Shown here: positions 1 to 5,729 of the stretch, piece after piece
How the letters are laid out: each line of letters starts with the position of its first letter
How positions within the stretch are numbered: the stretch's first letter is position 1
Assembly: GCA_025965635.1 (NCBI GenBank)
Contig: JAOPWO010000450.1
Span: 1 to 6,049, forward strand
Direction: 5' to 3'
Source: Modestobacter sp.
GTDB taxonomy: Bacteria > Actinomycetota > Actinomycetes > Mycobacteriales > Geodermatophilaceae
DNA: 6,049 nt
Made by a program: the position numbers and the translations under genes
The notes under the pieces: model-generated
The model's database searches: none
Told to the model about the DNA's origin: nothing
What the model saw: only the letters and a program-made list of their open reading frames with translations

Positions 1-1303
1 CCGACATCGCGGCCTCCACCGAGGCGCGGGCCGCCTCGCCCGCCGGGCCGCTGGCGTACAGCCGGTCCAGCGCGGCCCAGCCCTCGGCCGGCGGGGCCGC
101 CGGGTCCAGCCCCAGGGCGACGTCGACGACGCCCCCGTGGTTCTGGAAGTTGGCCAGCGAGTTGGCCGCGACCGTGACCGCCATGGGACGGCGCTCGATC
201 TCGTAGCTGTCCAGCAGGGGTACCAGCTCCGGGTCGGCCAGGGCGGCGGCGAGCTTCCAGGTCAGGTTGTGCACGTCCTGGACCCCTGTGTTCAGGCCCA
301 GGGCGCCCCACGGCGGGATCCGATGGGCGGCGTCACCGGCCAGGTGCACCCGCCCGACGCGGAATCGGTCGGCGACGACCGAGCGGATGTACCAGTGGCT
401 CACCGAGTGCAGCTCGACGGCCAGGCCGGGTAGTCCGAGGGAGCGCAGGATCCGGTCGCGCATGTCCGCGTCGTCGAATCGGGCCGGGTCGCCGGGCAGG
501 AAGGCGCAGGCGAACACCCACTCACGGGAGGCGCCGCGCTCGTCCCAGGGGCCGAGGTGGTACAGGTAGCCGCTGCCGATGGAGCCGGCGTGGTCGGGGT
601 TGACGAACCAGTGGATCAGGCAGCCCGGGTCGGGGAGGTGTGCCGAGAGGTCCGCGGAGAAGTGGGCGCTGACCATGTCCAACAGGTTGGTGGGCCCGGT
701 GTCACCGATGCCGAGCAGGCCGCCGACCGTGCGTCCGCCGTCGGCTGCCACCACGTGGTCCGCCTCGACGGTGTGGGTGCCGCCGTCGGCGGTCCGGGAG
801 GTGACGGTGACGGTGTGCCCCTCGGGGTCCGACAGGCCGGTGACGTCGGCCCCGAACCGCAGGTCGGCGGTGGAGTACTGGCGTGCTGCCTCGAGCAGCA
901 GCGGTTCCAGGCGGATCTGCGGCAGCATCGCGTACCGGCTCGGGCTCGCCGCGGCGTACTCCTCGGCGTAGGCGCCTCCTCCCCACGCGTCGCGCACCGC
1001 GATCCGGCGGCCGTGCAGCGGGGTCGGCCCGCCGAACGACGTGTACCAGCCGGTACGGCCCACCGTCTCCGGTGGTGCGGACCGGGCGCGCACCTCCTCC
1101 TCGATGCCCATCGCGCGGAACACCTCGATCGTCCGCTGGTTGAGCCCCACGGCCTTCGGGTGGATCGACGTGCCGGGGTGCCGTTCGAGCAGCACGTGCG
1201 ACACGCCGAGCCGGCTGAGCAGCACCGATGCGGTGAGTCCCACTGGGCCGCCGCCGACGATGGCGACCGGCACGCGGGTGTGGGAGTCAGGCAGGACGGG
1301 CAT
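1..1303 (-). CDS. FAD-dependent aromatic-hydroxylase-type monooxygenase (C-terminus beyond window)
   Basis: This is a group A flavoprotein monooxygenase of the PheA/TfdB/MhpA type (FAD_binding_3 family). The family uses NAD(P)H and O2 to hydroxylate phenolic or polyketide-like substrates in the cytoplasm. 434 residues are visible. The N-terminal dinucleotide fold has GGGPVG at residues 17-22, followed by an acidic E40-R41 and the family-typical TSIHPKAVGLNQRT stretch (45-58). The second FAD motif, GDAAHRIPPWGALGLNTG, lies at 323-340, followed by the helix QDVHNLTWKLA. The middle motif, usually DGxxSxVR, reads DGGRTVGG (188-195) and lacks the usual Arg. The start is ATG at 1303, preceded by GAGGAG (1311-1316) at 7 nt spacing. 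Relatives are usually about 500-600 aa, so roughly 100 or more residues, perhaps a thioredoxin-like tail, lie outside the window. It is last in the visible operon and is separated from the luciferase-like gene by a strong stem-loop. The family is secure and the substrate is not. Rifampicin-type or polyketide oxygenases are alternatives. Confidence 0.93.
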   Translation of the reverse strand, partial: MPVLPDSHTRVPVAIVGGGPVGLTASVLLSRLGVSHVLLERHPGTSIHPKAVGLNQRTIEVFRAMGIEEEVRARSAPPETVGRTGWYTSFGGPTPLHGRRIAVRDAWGGGAYAEEYAAASPSRYAMLPQIRLEPLLLEAARQYSTADLRFGADVTGLSDPEGHTVTVTSRTADGGTHTVEADHVVAADGGRTVGGLLGIGDTGPTNLLDMVSAHFSADLSAHLPDPGCLIHWFVNPDHAGSIGSGYLYHLGPWDERGASREWVFACAFLPGDPARFDDADMRDRILRSLGLPGLAVELHSVSHWYIRSVVADRFRVGRVHLAGDAAHRIPPWGALGLNTGVQDVHNLTWKLAAALADPELVPLLDSYEIERRPMAVTVAANSLANFQNHGGVVDVALGLDPAAPPAEGWAALDRLYASGPAGEAARASVEAAMS

Positions 1304-1310
1304 CGACGGT

Positions 1311-1316
1311 CTCCTC
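1311..1316 (-). promoter_or_regulatory. Ribosome binding site of FAD monooxygenase
   Basis: GAGGAG on the minus strand lies 7 nt upstream of the ATG at 1303. It fixes that start, which places the GGGPVG nucleotide-binding motif at the expected distance from the N-terminus. Confidence 0.8.
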
Positions 1317-1338
1317 TGGTGTCGTGGCCGACGGTCGC

Positions 1339-1362
1339 CCGGCCGCGGCACGCCGCGGCCGG
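1339..1362 (-). other. Perfect 10-bp stem-loop between two operon genes
   Basis: An exact inverted repeat has arms at 1339-1348 and 1353-1362 (CCGGCCGCGG / CCGCGGCCGG) and a 4-nt loop at 1349-1352. It sits in the 69-bp gap between the luciferase-like gene stop (1373) and the FAD monooxygenase start (1303). All stem pairs are G-C, so the RNA hairpin would be very stable. No run of U follows on the minus strand, so it is not a classical intrinsic terminator. A role in partial termination, mRNA processing or 3'-end protection, giving different expression of the two enzymes, is inferred. Confidence 0.75.
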
Positions 1363-1374
1363 ACCCGGCGGGTC
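1362..1374 (-). repeat. Small inverted repeat overlapping the luciferase-like gene stop codon
   Basis: GACCC-GGC-GGGTC forms 5-bp arms (1362-1366 and 1370-1374) around a 3-nt loop. It covers two bases of the TGA stop (1373-1375) and shares base 1362 with the adjacent 10-bp stem-loop. The two hairpins lie side by side or compete for one pair. In GC-rich DNA an arm this short can arise by chance. Confidence 0.4.
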
Positions 1375-2539
1375 AGGCCTGCGCCAACTCGGCCGGTGCG
1401 GAGGCGGGCCGGAAGTGCGGCATGACCTCCCTCGCGAACAGTTCGGTGTTGCGGCGGACCAGCTCCGCGGGCATGTCCCCGATGGCCAGCATGGTCATCA
1501 TCTGGCCGAAGCCGAGTTCGTCCCGGAGGTCGGCGATCCGCTGCCGCACGGTCTCCGGACCGCCGACGATGACGTACCCCTCCTCGACCAGCTCCTCGAA
1601 CGGGATCTGCGGGTAGGGCTTCATCCCGGAGCGCAGCAACCCCTTCATGGCCGGCCGGGACATGTAGCCCGGCGGGAAGACGATCTCGGCACTCTGCCGC
1701 AGGCCCCGGTGGAACAGCCACTCGACGTACGACCGGGCCTCCCGCATCGCCGAGGCGTCGTCCTCCCCGATGAACAGTGGAGTTGCCAGGGCGATGTTGT
1801 CGGGGTCGGGCTCGTAGCCGAGGTCGGCGGCGGCCTTGCGGTAGCCGTCGAACCACGTCTTCACGATCCGGGTGGGCGCGTAGACCGACACGTACATGTA
1901 GCGGTTCTCCGCCACCCAGCGCATCGTCTCGGGGCTGCCGGCACCCGGCACCGCGATGGGCGGGTGGGGCGACTGCAACGGTCGAGGCCAGATGTTGACG
2001 TACCGGTACTCGTAGTGCTCGCCGTACCACTCGAACGGCCCAGGGGTCGTCCAGGCCTTCTTCACCAGGTCGTGCGCCTCGTTGAACCGGGAGCGGGACT
2101 CGGCCGGGCTCACGCTGTGCGCGTAGTGCTCCCAGCCGATGCCACGCACGAAGCCGGAGACGAGCCGGCCGTTGGTCAGGTGGTCGAGCATCGCGATCTC
2201 CTCGGCCACCCGCAGGGGGTTGCCACGCAACGGGAGTGCGTTGCCCAGCACCATGATCCGGGAGCGCGAGGTCCGGCGGGCGAGCGCGGCGGCCATGATG
2301 TTCGGTGACGGCATCATCCCGTAGCCCGACTGATGGTGTTCGTTGACGACGATGCCGTCGTAGCCGAGCTGGTCGGCGTACTCCAGTTCGTCGAGGTACC
2401 GGTGGTAGAGCTCCACGCCGCGCGCTGGGTCGAAGTGGCTGTTGGACATCGTCAGCGACATCGACGGGAACTTCTCCACGTCGTCGAAGTCCGGCGGCAG
2501 GTACGGCCAGGGCATCAGGTGGAACCAGTTGAACTTCAC
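1373..2539 (-). CDS. LLM-class (luciferase-like) flavin-dependent monooxygenase
   Basis: This 388-aa protein belongs to the bacterial luciferase-like superfamily, whose members form a cytoplasmic TIM barrel. They use reduced FMN supplied by a separate reductase, or F420, to oxygenate carbonyl, heterocyclic or aliphatic compounds. Family landmarks in order: an N-terminal strand with the KFNWFHLMPW start; LEYADQLGYDGIVVNEHHQSG (residues 52-72), containing the characteristic NEHH; PSPNIMAAALARRTSRSRIMVLGNALPLRGNPLRVAEEIAMLD (77-119); NGRLVSGFVRG (123-133); RFNEAHDLVKKAW (151-163); and a C-terminal PETVRQRIADLRDELGFGQM segment (328-347). The length is normal for the family. The start is GTG at 2539 with GGAGGA 6 nt upstream. 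Upstream in-frame residues lack family similarity and belong to the preceding gene's shadow. It lies 43 bp after the hydrolase gene and is probably co-transcribed. Similarity is to the FMN/two-component and type II Baeyer-Villiger branch in general terms. Cofactor and substrate cannot be read from the sequence. Confidence 0.93.
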   Translation of the reverse strand: MKFNWFHLMPWPYLPPDFDDVEKFPSMSLTMSNSHFDPARGVELYHRYLDELEYADQLGYDGIVVNEHHQSGYGMMPSPNIMAAALARRTSRSRIMVLGNALPLRGNPLRVAEEIAMLDHLTNGRLVSGFVRGIGWEHYAHSVSPAESRSRFNEAHDLVKKAWTTPGPFEWYGEHYEYRYVNIWPRPLQSPHPPIAVPGAGSPETMRWVAENRYMYVSVYAPTRIVKTWFDGYRKAAADLGYEPDPDNIALATPLFIGEDDASAMREARSYVEWLFHRGLRQSAEIVFPPGYMSRPAMKGLLRSGMKPYPQIPFEELVEEGYVIVGGPETVRQRIADLRDELGFGQMMTMLAIGDMPAELVRRNTELFAREVMPHFRPASAPAELAQA

Positions 2540-2545
2540 GGCAGG

Positions 2546-2551
2546 TCCTCC
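2546..2551 (-). promoter_or_regulatory. Ribosome binding site of luciferase-like monooxygenase
   Basis: GGAGGA on the minus strand lies 6 nt before the GTG at 2539. It decides this start over in-frame codons further upstream, which lie inside the preceding hydrolase gene. Confidence 0.8.
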
Positions 2552-2582
2552 GGGGGTCGGGTGGCCGGTCGGCCGAGGGCGG

Positions 2583-3380
2583 TCAGTCGGTGAGGAAGTC
2601 GATGACCGTCGCGGCCACCGCGTCAGGTCGCTCGCCGTACAGGGCGTGGCCGCAGTCAGGGACCACCACCAGCTGGGCGCCCGGGATGCCGGCGGCGTAC
2701 CGCTCGCAGTGCAGCCGCGGGACGATCGCGTCGTGCTCGGCAGCCACCACACGGGTGGGGGCGCTGACCCGCCGCAGCCGGCGCTCGAGCTTCGGGTCGT
2801 TGAGGAACGGCCGCCAGCCGTAGCGCGCCAGCGCCCCCATGTCCCGGTAGCTGCGCAGGATGTCGTCGACACCGGGCTGCACCCCGAGAACCGCCTCCAC
2901 CATGGCGGGATCGGAGAACAGCGCCCGGACCAGTTGCGGGGGCGTGAGGATGAACAGGTCGGCCACGGGCGCCTCGGGCACCCGGAGACCGACCGGGGCC
3001 ATCAGCACGATCTTGCGGAACCGCTCCGGTGAGTGGACGGCGAGCGCCGCCGCGACCCACCCGCCGAAGGAGGCGCCGACGAGGTCGACCCGGTCGAGCT
3101 CGAGCCGGTCCAGCACGTCGAGGTAGTGGTAGACGAGGTCGTCGACGGTGCCGACCTCGGGGAGGTCGTCGGAGAGCCCGAAGCCGGGATGGTCGGGGGC
3201 GATCAGGTCGAAGCGCTCGCTGAGCCGCTGGTGGAAGGGGTTCCACTCGCCGGCGCCGCCGGCGGCGTGCAGGAAGAGCACCGGGTCACCGGCCCCGGCA
3301 CGGAAGAGGCTGATCGAGCCGCTCCCCATCTCCATGCGGCTCGCCGGGACGGTCCCCGGCTCCTGGGCGGTCTGGCTCAC
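2583..3380 (-). CDS. Alpha/beta-fold hydrolase
   Basis: This 265-aa cytoplasmic serine hydrolase is of the MhpC/BphD-like alpha/beta fold. Members cleave esters, lactones, enol-lactones or C-C bonds of ring-cleavage products. The oxyanion region is LFLHAAGGAGEW (residues 35-46), with PDHPGFGLSDD at 62-72. The nucleophile elbow is GASFGG with Ser104, the acid is Asp217 in AAEHDAIVP, and the base is His245 in DCGHALYGERP. The full triad is present. The lid region is roughly residues 134-200. The chosen start is GTG at 3380 with AGGAGG just upstream (3385-3390). The frame stays open to about 3548, but those extra residues are low-complexity intergenic sequence without family similarity. It is the first gene of the minus-strand operon and diverges from the AraC regulator. 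With two downstream oxygenases, it could act on their oxygenated product. Elbow residue Ala103, where C-C hydrolases often have Asn, leaves an ester or lactone hydrolase equally possible. Confidence 0.92.
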   Translation of the reverse strand: MSQTAQEPGTVPASRMEMGSGSISLFRAGAGDPVLFLHAAGGAGEWNPFHQRLSERFDLIAPDHPGFGLSDDLPEVGTVDDLVYHYLDVLDRLELDRVDLVGASFGGWVAAALAVHSPERFRKIVLMAPVGLRVPEAPVADLFILTPPQLVRALFSDPAMVEAVLGVQPGVDDILRSYRDMGALARYGWRPFLNDPKLERRLRRVSAPTRVVAAEHDAIVPRLHCERYAAGIPGAQLVVVPDCGHALYGERPDAVAATVIDFLTD

Positions 3381-3384
3381 GGTT

Positions 3385-3390
3385 CCTCCT
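3385..3390 (-). promoter_or_regulatory. Ribosome binding site of alpha/beta hydrolase
   Basis: AGGAGG (full anti-Shine-Dalgarno match) on the minus strand lies 4 nt before the GTG at 3380. The spacing is slightly short but the match is the best in the window. It supports the 265-aa protein rather than a longer reading from 3548. Confidence 0.8.
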
Positions 3391-3403
3391 GTGGCCTCGG
3401 ACA

Positions 3404-3422
3404 GGCGCACGTGATCTGCACC
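3404..3422. promoter_or_regulatory. Imperfect palindrome in the hydrolase operon leader
   Basis: GGCGCA-N7-TGCACC has 6-bp arms with one mismatch in DNA, which becomes a G-U pair in minus-strand RNA. It falls between the predicted minus-strand transcription start (about 3430) and the hydrolase ribosome binding site. It could therefore be an operator or a leader hairpin. The evidence is only symmetry and position, and the core includes the 6-bp palindrome CACGTG (3408-3413). Confidence 0.3.
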
Positions 3423-3436
3423 ACTGGTCGACAGGA

Positions 3437-3466
3437 ACGCTAGGGAGGGGACGCAGGCCGGGCCAA
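3437..3466 (-). promoter_or_regulatory. Candidate promoter of the hydrolase operon
   Basis: On the minus strand, TTGGCC (3461-3466) is a -35-like element and TAGCGT (3437-3442) a -10-like element, 18 bp apart. The -10 keeps the TAnnnT positions favoured in actinobacterial SigA promoters. The predicted start is near 3430, giving about a 50-nt leader before the hydrolase GTG at 3380. Another TTGACC lies upstream (3488-3493) without a good -10. This is a by-eye prediction. Confidence 0.4.
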
Positions 3467-3534
3467 GCCGCTTCCTGCAGCTCTCCGGGTCAATTCCCGC
3501 AGTCCCCGTGCTCGCCGCCGGGCAGGCGCACGGT

Positions 3535-3548
3535 GTGCTTGACAGCAC
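3535..3548. repeat. Inverted repeat GTGCT-N4-AGCAC over the regulator -35 element
   Basis: Exact 5-bp arms flank TGAC. Additional single copies of the half-site occur at 3508-3512 (GTGCT) and 3560-3564 (AGCAC). The repeat overlaps the TTGACA at 3539-3544, a position where a bound protein would affect transcription of the AraC-family gene. Its use as an operator is inferred from position. Confidence 0.4.
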
Positions 3549-3567
3549 CCCGGCCGGTCAGCACGCT
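3539..3567 (+). promoter_or_regulatory. Candidate promoter of the AraC-family gene
   Basis: A perfect TTGACA -35 hexamer (3539-3544) is followed after 17 bp by CACGCT (3562-3567). This weak -10 keeps only the A at position 2 and T at position 6. The predicted start is around 3574, leaving a leader of about 22 nt before the GTG at 3597. The strong -35 with weak -10 would fit a modest or regulated promoter. Confidence 0.45.
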
Positions 3568-3581
3568 CCCCCCACGGTCAG
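3555..3581 (+). repeat. Direct repeat CGGTCAG, 20-bp period
   Basis: CGGTCAG occurs at 3555-3561 and again at 3575-3581, so the copies start 20 bp apart, about two helical turns. AraC-family proteins commonly bind direct repeats with about this spacing, one helix-turn-helix pair per half-site. The copies flank the predicted -10 and start site of the regulator's own gene, so autorepression is possible. The 7-bp copy length is modest evidence. Confidence 0.4.
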
Positions 3582-3586
3582 GCGAC

Positions 3587-3591
3587 GGAGG
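3587..3591 (+). promoter_or_regulatory. Ribosome binding site of AraC-family regulator
   Basis: GGAGG overlaps the first in-frame GTG (3591), which therefore cannot be the start. It lies 5 nt before the GTG at 3597 and 11 nt before the one at 3603, making 3597 the best choice. Confidence 0.65.
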
Positions 3592-3596
3592 TGGGC

Positions 3597-4634
3597 GTGG
3601 GAGTGGTCGGCGAACGCCCCCACGCGGACCGCGCCGCCCCGGACCCGGCGGCGCTCCGGTCGCCGGGCAGCGGCCCCACGGCCGCCTTCTCGTCCACCGA
3701 TCCGGACGAGACCGAGCTGCGCACCGAGGAGCTGCTGCAGTGCGGGCACACGATGCAGTTGCTGGAGGGGGACACGCCGTTCCGGGGCCGGGTCGAGTTC
3801 GCCCGGGTCGACGGCTGCTGCCTGATGGCCTCCTCCTACGGCGCGCCGGTGGAGGTGACCTGCGTGCCGCCGATCCCGTGGATCACCGTCAGCTTCCTCA
3901 GCGGGGGGACGGCGGTGTTCGAGCAGCCGGGGGCGGAACCGGTGGAGGTCGGCGCTGGTCGGGGCGGTGTGCTGTCCTACGACCGGGTGGTCCGGATGCG
4001 CTGGTCCCCCGGGGTGGAGCAGGTGATGGTGGCGGTCCGCCGGGACCGGGTCATCGACTTCCTGGGCCGGGTCCTGCAGGCCGACCCCCGCCAGCCGCTC
4101 CGTTTCCAGACGGCGCTGGAGACGGCCGGCGACGGCCGCGGTGTGGTCGCCGCGGCGTCGGCGATGCACCGCGGGCTGCGGCTGGCCGGCGCAGCGGGGC
4201 CGGCGCCCGCCCTGGCAGCCGAACTCGAGCACGGGCTCATCTCGGCGCTGCTGCTGGGCCAGCCGCACAACTACACGGAGGCGCTGTTCGCGCCCGCGCC
4301 TCCGCCGTCGTCGCGGGTGGTCGACCGGGTGCTGGAGCTGATCGAGTCCTCTCCTGCGGCCCAGCTCACGGTGGCGGACCTCGCTGCGGCCGCCGGGGTG
4401 AGCGCCCGGTCGCTGCACGACGCGTTCCGGCGCCGGCACGGCGCCTCCCCGATGGCCTATGTACGGCAGCACCGGCTGGCCCGGGCCCGGGACGAGCTCT
4501 GCCGACTGGGCCCGGACCGGACCACCGTCACCGCGGTGGCCCTGCGACACGGCTTCACGCACGGCGGCCGGTTCGCCACCGCCTACCGCGCGCGCTATGG
4601 CGAGTCGCCCTCGCAGACGCTGCGCCGCAGTTGA
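3597..4634 (+). CDS. AraC/XylS-family transcriptional regulator
   Basis: This 345-aa cytoplasmic DNA-binding protein is probably an effector-responsive activator. The N-terminal half (about residues 45-225) fits the AraC-like ligand-binding domain of the AraC_binding_2 type, with QLLEGDTPFRGRVEFARVDGCCLMASSYGAPVEV and a later VLSYDRVVRMRWSPGVEQVMVAVRRD strand pair. The C-terminal HTH_18 module has helix-turn-helix 1, LTVADLAAAAGVSARSLHDAF (257-277), and helix-turn-helix 2, VTAVALRHGFTHGGRFATAY (311-330). It ends in the family-typical ARYGESPSQTLRR. The first 40 or so residues are rich in Pro, Ala and Asp and are probably disordered. The start is GTG at 3597 with GGAGG at 3587-3591; 3603 is the alternative. 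It is divergent from the hydrolase/oxygenase operon, 216 bp away, the classic arrangement for a local regulator. It converges with the MetX-like gene. Related regulators often control aromatic or amine catabolism. The effector is unknown. Confidence 0.93.
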   Translation: MGVVGERPHADRAAPDPAALRSPGSGPTAAFSSTDPDETELRTEELLQCGHTMQLLEGDTPFRGRVEFARVDGCCLMASSYGAPVEVTCVPPIPWITVSFLSGGTAVFEQPGAEPVEVGAGRGGVLSYDRVVRMRWSPGVEQVMVAVRRDRVIDFLGRVLQADPRQPLRFQTALETAGDGRGVVAAASAMHRGLRLAGAAGPAPALAAELEHGLISALLLGQPHNYTEALFAPAPPPSSRVVDRVLELIESSPAAQLTVADLAAAAGVSARSLHDAFRRRHGASPMAYVRQHRLARARDELCRLGPDRTTVTAVALRHGFTHGGRFATAYRARYGESPSQTLRRS

Positions 4635-4649
4635 GCGGCGGCTCCGTCC

Positions 4650-5684
4650 TCAGACCGGGCGGGCCAGCAGCTCCTGGAGTGCCTGGTCGATGAACTCGTT
4701 GTCGGCCGGGTGGAGGCCCAGCCCGCCGAAGTGCCCGTAGATGGTGGGGATGACCCGGACCTCACCGTTCGGGATGAACTGCGACGCCCACTCCTCGTCC
4801 TCCGGCGGGAAGTACAGGTCGGTCCGCGCCGGCAGAGCCAGCAGCGGGCAGCGGATGGACCGCAGTGCCGCTTCGGTGTCGCCGTCGAAGCCCGGGGTCT
4901 TCCCGACGTCGCCGTGCTCCCAGGTCCACAGCATGCCCAGCAGGTCGTTGGGGTCGCGGTCGTCGAGCCAGAAGCCCTCCCAGAAGCCGACGAGGAAGTC
5001 CTCGAGCGACGAGAAGCCCATGGCCCGGTACTCCCGCTGCCAGTAGAAGGCCTGGGAGAGGCCCCAGCCGGCGTAGATGCGGGCGAAGGCCCGCAGCCCC
5101 ACCGTGGGCAGCGCACCGGGGGGGTAGCGCCCCGAGTCGAACACCGGGTCGGCCGTGAGCGCCGCGCGCAGGCTCTTGAGGAACACCTGGTTGTGCTCAC
5201 TGGTCCGCGACGAGCCGACGATGGGCGCGGCCCGCTTCACCATCCCGGGGTGGCTGACCGCCCACTGGTAGGTCTGCCCGGCGCCCATCGAGGAGCCGAG
5301 CACCAACTCCACCGACTCGATGCCCCACTTCTCGGTGAGCAGCCGGTGCTGGACCTCGACCTGGTCGTAGAAGGTGACCGGCGGGAAGTTCGGCCCGTCG
5401 TAGGGCGGCGGGGTGTTGCTGGGTGAGGTGGACAGGCCGTTGTTCAGCTGGTTCGGGACGACGATGAAGTACTTGTCCGGGTCCAGCGCCTTGCCCGCCC
5501 CGACCGTCCAGTCATTGGCGTCGTGCCAGGCGCTGAACCAGGTCGGATGGACGATCACGTTGGACTTGTCCGGGGCCAGCGTGCCGTAGGTCCTGTACGC
5601 CAGCTGCGCTCCGCGCAGGGTCGCCCCGCCCTGGAGGACGACGTCCCCGAGGGCGAAGGTCTCGTGGTCGGTGGGTCGTGGCAC
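4650..5684 (-). CDS. MetX-superfamily alpha/beta hydrolase (homoserine O-acetyltransferase-like)
   Basis: This 344-aa protein has the homoserine O-acetyltransferase fold. Landmarks are LAYRTYGTLAPDKSNVIVHPTWFSAWHD (28-55), ALDPDKYFIVVPNQLNNGLSTSPSN (66-90) and FPPVTFYDQVEVQHRLLTEKWGIESVELVLGSSMGAGQ (100-137). The triad is Ser132, Asp289 in PARTDLYFPPEDE, and His318 in YGHFGGLGLH. True MetX enzymes have GGSMGGMQ at the elbow and usually about 370-380 aa. Here the elbow is GSSMGAGQ and the chain is shorter, so an esterase or acyl hydrolase is likelier than methionine biosynthesis. MekB, the esterase of ketone degradation, is a known precedent for catabolic members of this superfamily. The start is GTG at 5684 with AGGAG at 5690-5694, 5 nt away. 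The gene follows the MOSC gene by 45 bp and may be co-transcribed with it. It converges with the AraC regulator across 15 bp. Membership in the local pathway is inferred. Confidence 0.9.
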   Translation of the reverse strand: MPRPTDHETFALGDVVLQGGATLRGAQLAYRTYGTLAPDKSNVIVHPTWFSAWHDANDWTVGAGKALDPDKYFIVVPNQLNNGLSTSPSNTPPPYDGPNFPPVTFYDQVEVQHRLLTEKWGIESVELVLGSSMGAGQTYQWAVSHPGMVKRAAPIVGSSRTSEHNQVFLKSLRAALTADPVFDSGRYPPGALPTVGLRAFARIYAGWGLSQAFYWQREYRAMGFSSLEDFLVGFWEGFWLDDRDPNDLLGMLWTWEHGDVGKTPGFDGDTEAALRSIRCPLLALPARTDLYFPPEDEEWASQFIPNGEVRVIPTIYGHFGGLGLHPADNEFIDQALQELLARPV

Positions 5685-5689
5685 GGCTG

Positions 5690-5694
5690 CTCCT
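5690..5694 (-). promoter_or_regulatory. Ribosome binding site of MetX-like hydrolase
   Basis: AGGAG on the minus strand lies 5 nt before the GTG at 5684. It supports the N-terminus MPRPTDHETFALGD, after which the superfamily pattern begins. Confidence 0.75.
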
Positions 5695-5729
5695 GAGGCT
5701 CGAAAGGGGACCGGGCCGGGGCTGACGGG

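Noticed and set aside
557..2308. A 583-codon open frame on the plus strand, antisense to the FAD and luciferase-like monooxygenases.
   Set aside because: It is a GC-rich shadow frame: its translation is dominated by Arg, Gly, Val, Pro and His without domain motifs. It spans two well-supported minus-strand genes and the intergenic stem-loop.
2540..2582. GGCC/GGCC symmetry in the hydrolase to luciferase-like gap.
   Set aside because: Short GGCC palindromes are expected by chance at this base composition, and nothing longer could be built from them.
1373..2872. A longer luciferase-like protein starting near 2872.
   Set aside because: The extra N-terminal part lies inside the hydrolase gene in another frame and has no family similarity. 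GGAGGA plus GTG at 2539 gives a family-sized protein.
3381..3548. An N-terminal extension of the alpha/beta hydrolase to an upstream start at 3548.
   Set aside because: The extension crosses the candidate promoter and the regulatory repeats. The ribosome binding site at 3385-3390 supports the GTG at 3380.
4633..4644. GAGC-GGCG-GCTC inverted repeat at the convergent junction, considered as a bidirectional terminator.
   Set aside because: The stem is only 4 bp, part of it lies in the stop codon, and neither side has a T-run. This is too weak to call a terminator.
3533..4693. A 386-codon plus-strand open frame overlapping the regulator.
   Set aside because: The translation is low-complexity Gly/Arg/Pro/Ala. 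The AraC-family helix-turn-helix motifs are in the other plus frame, and this frame runs across the convergent boundary into the MetX-like gene.
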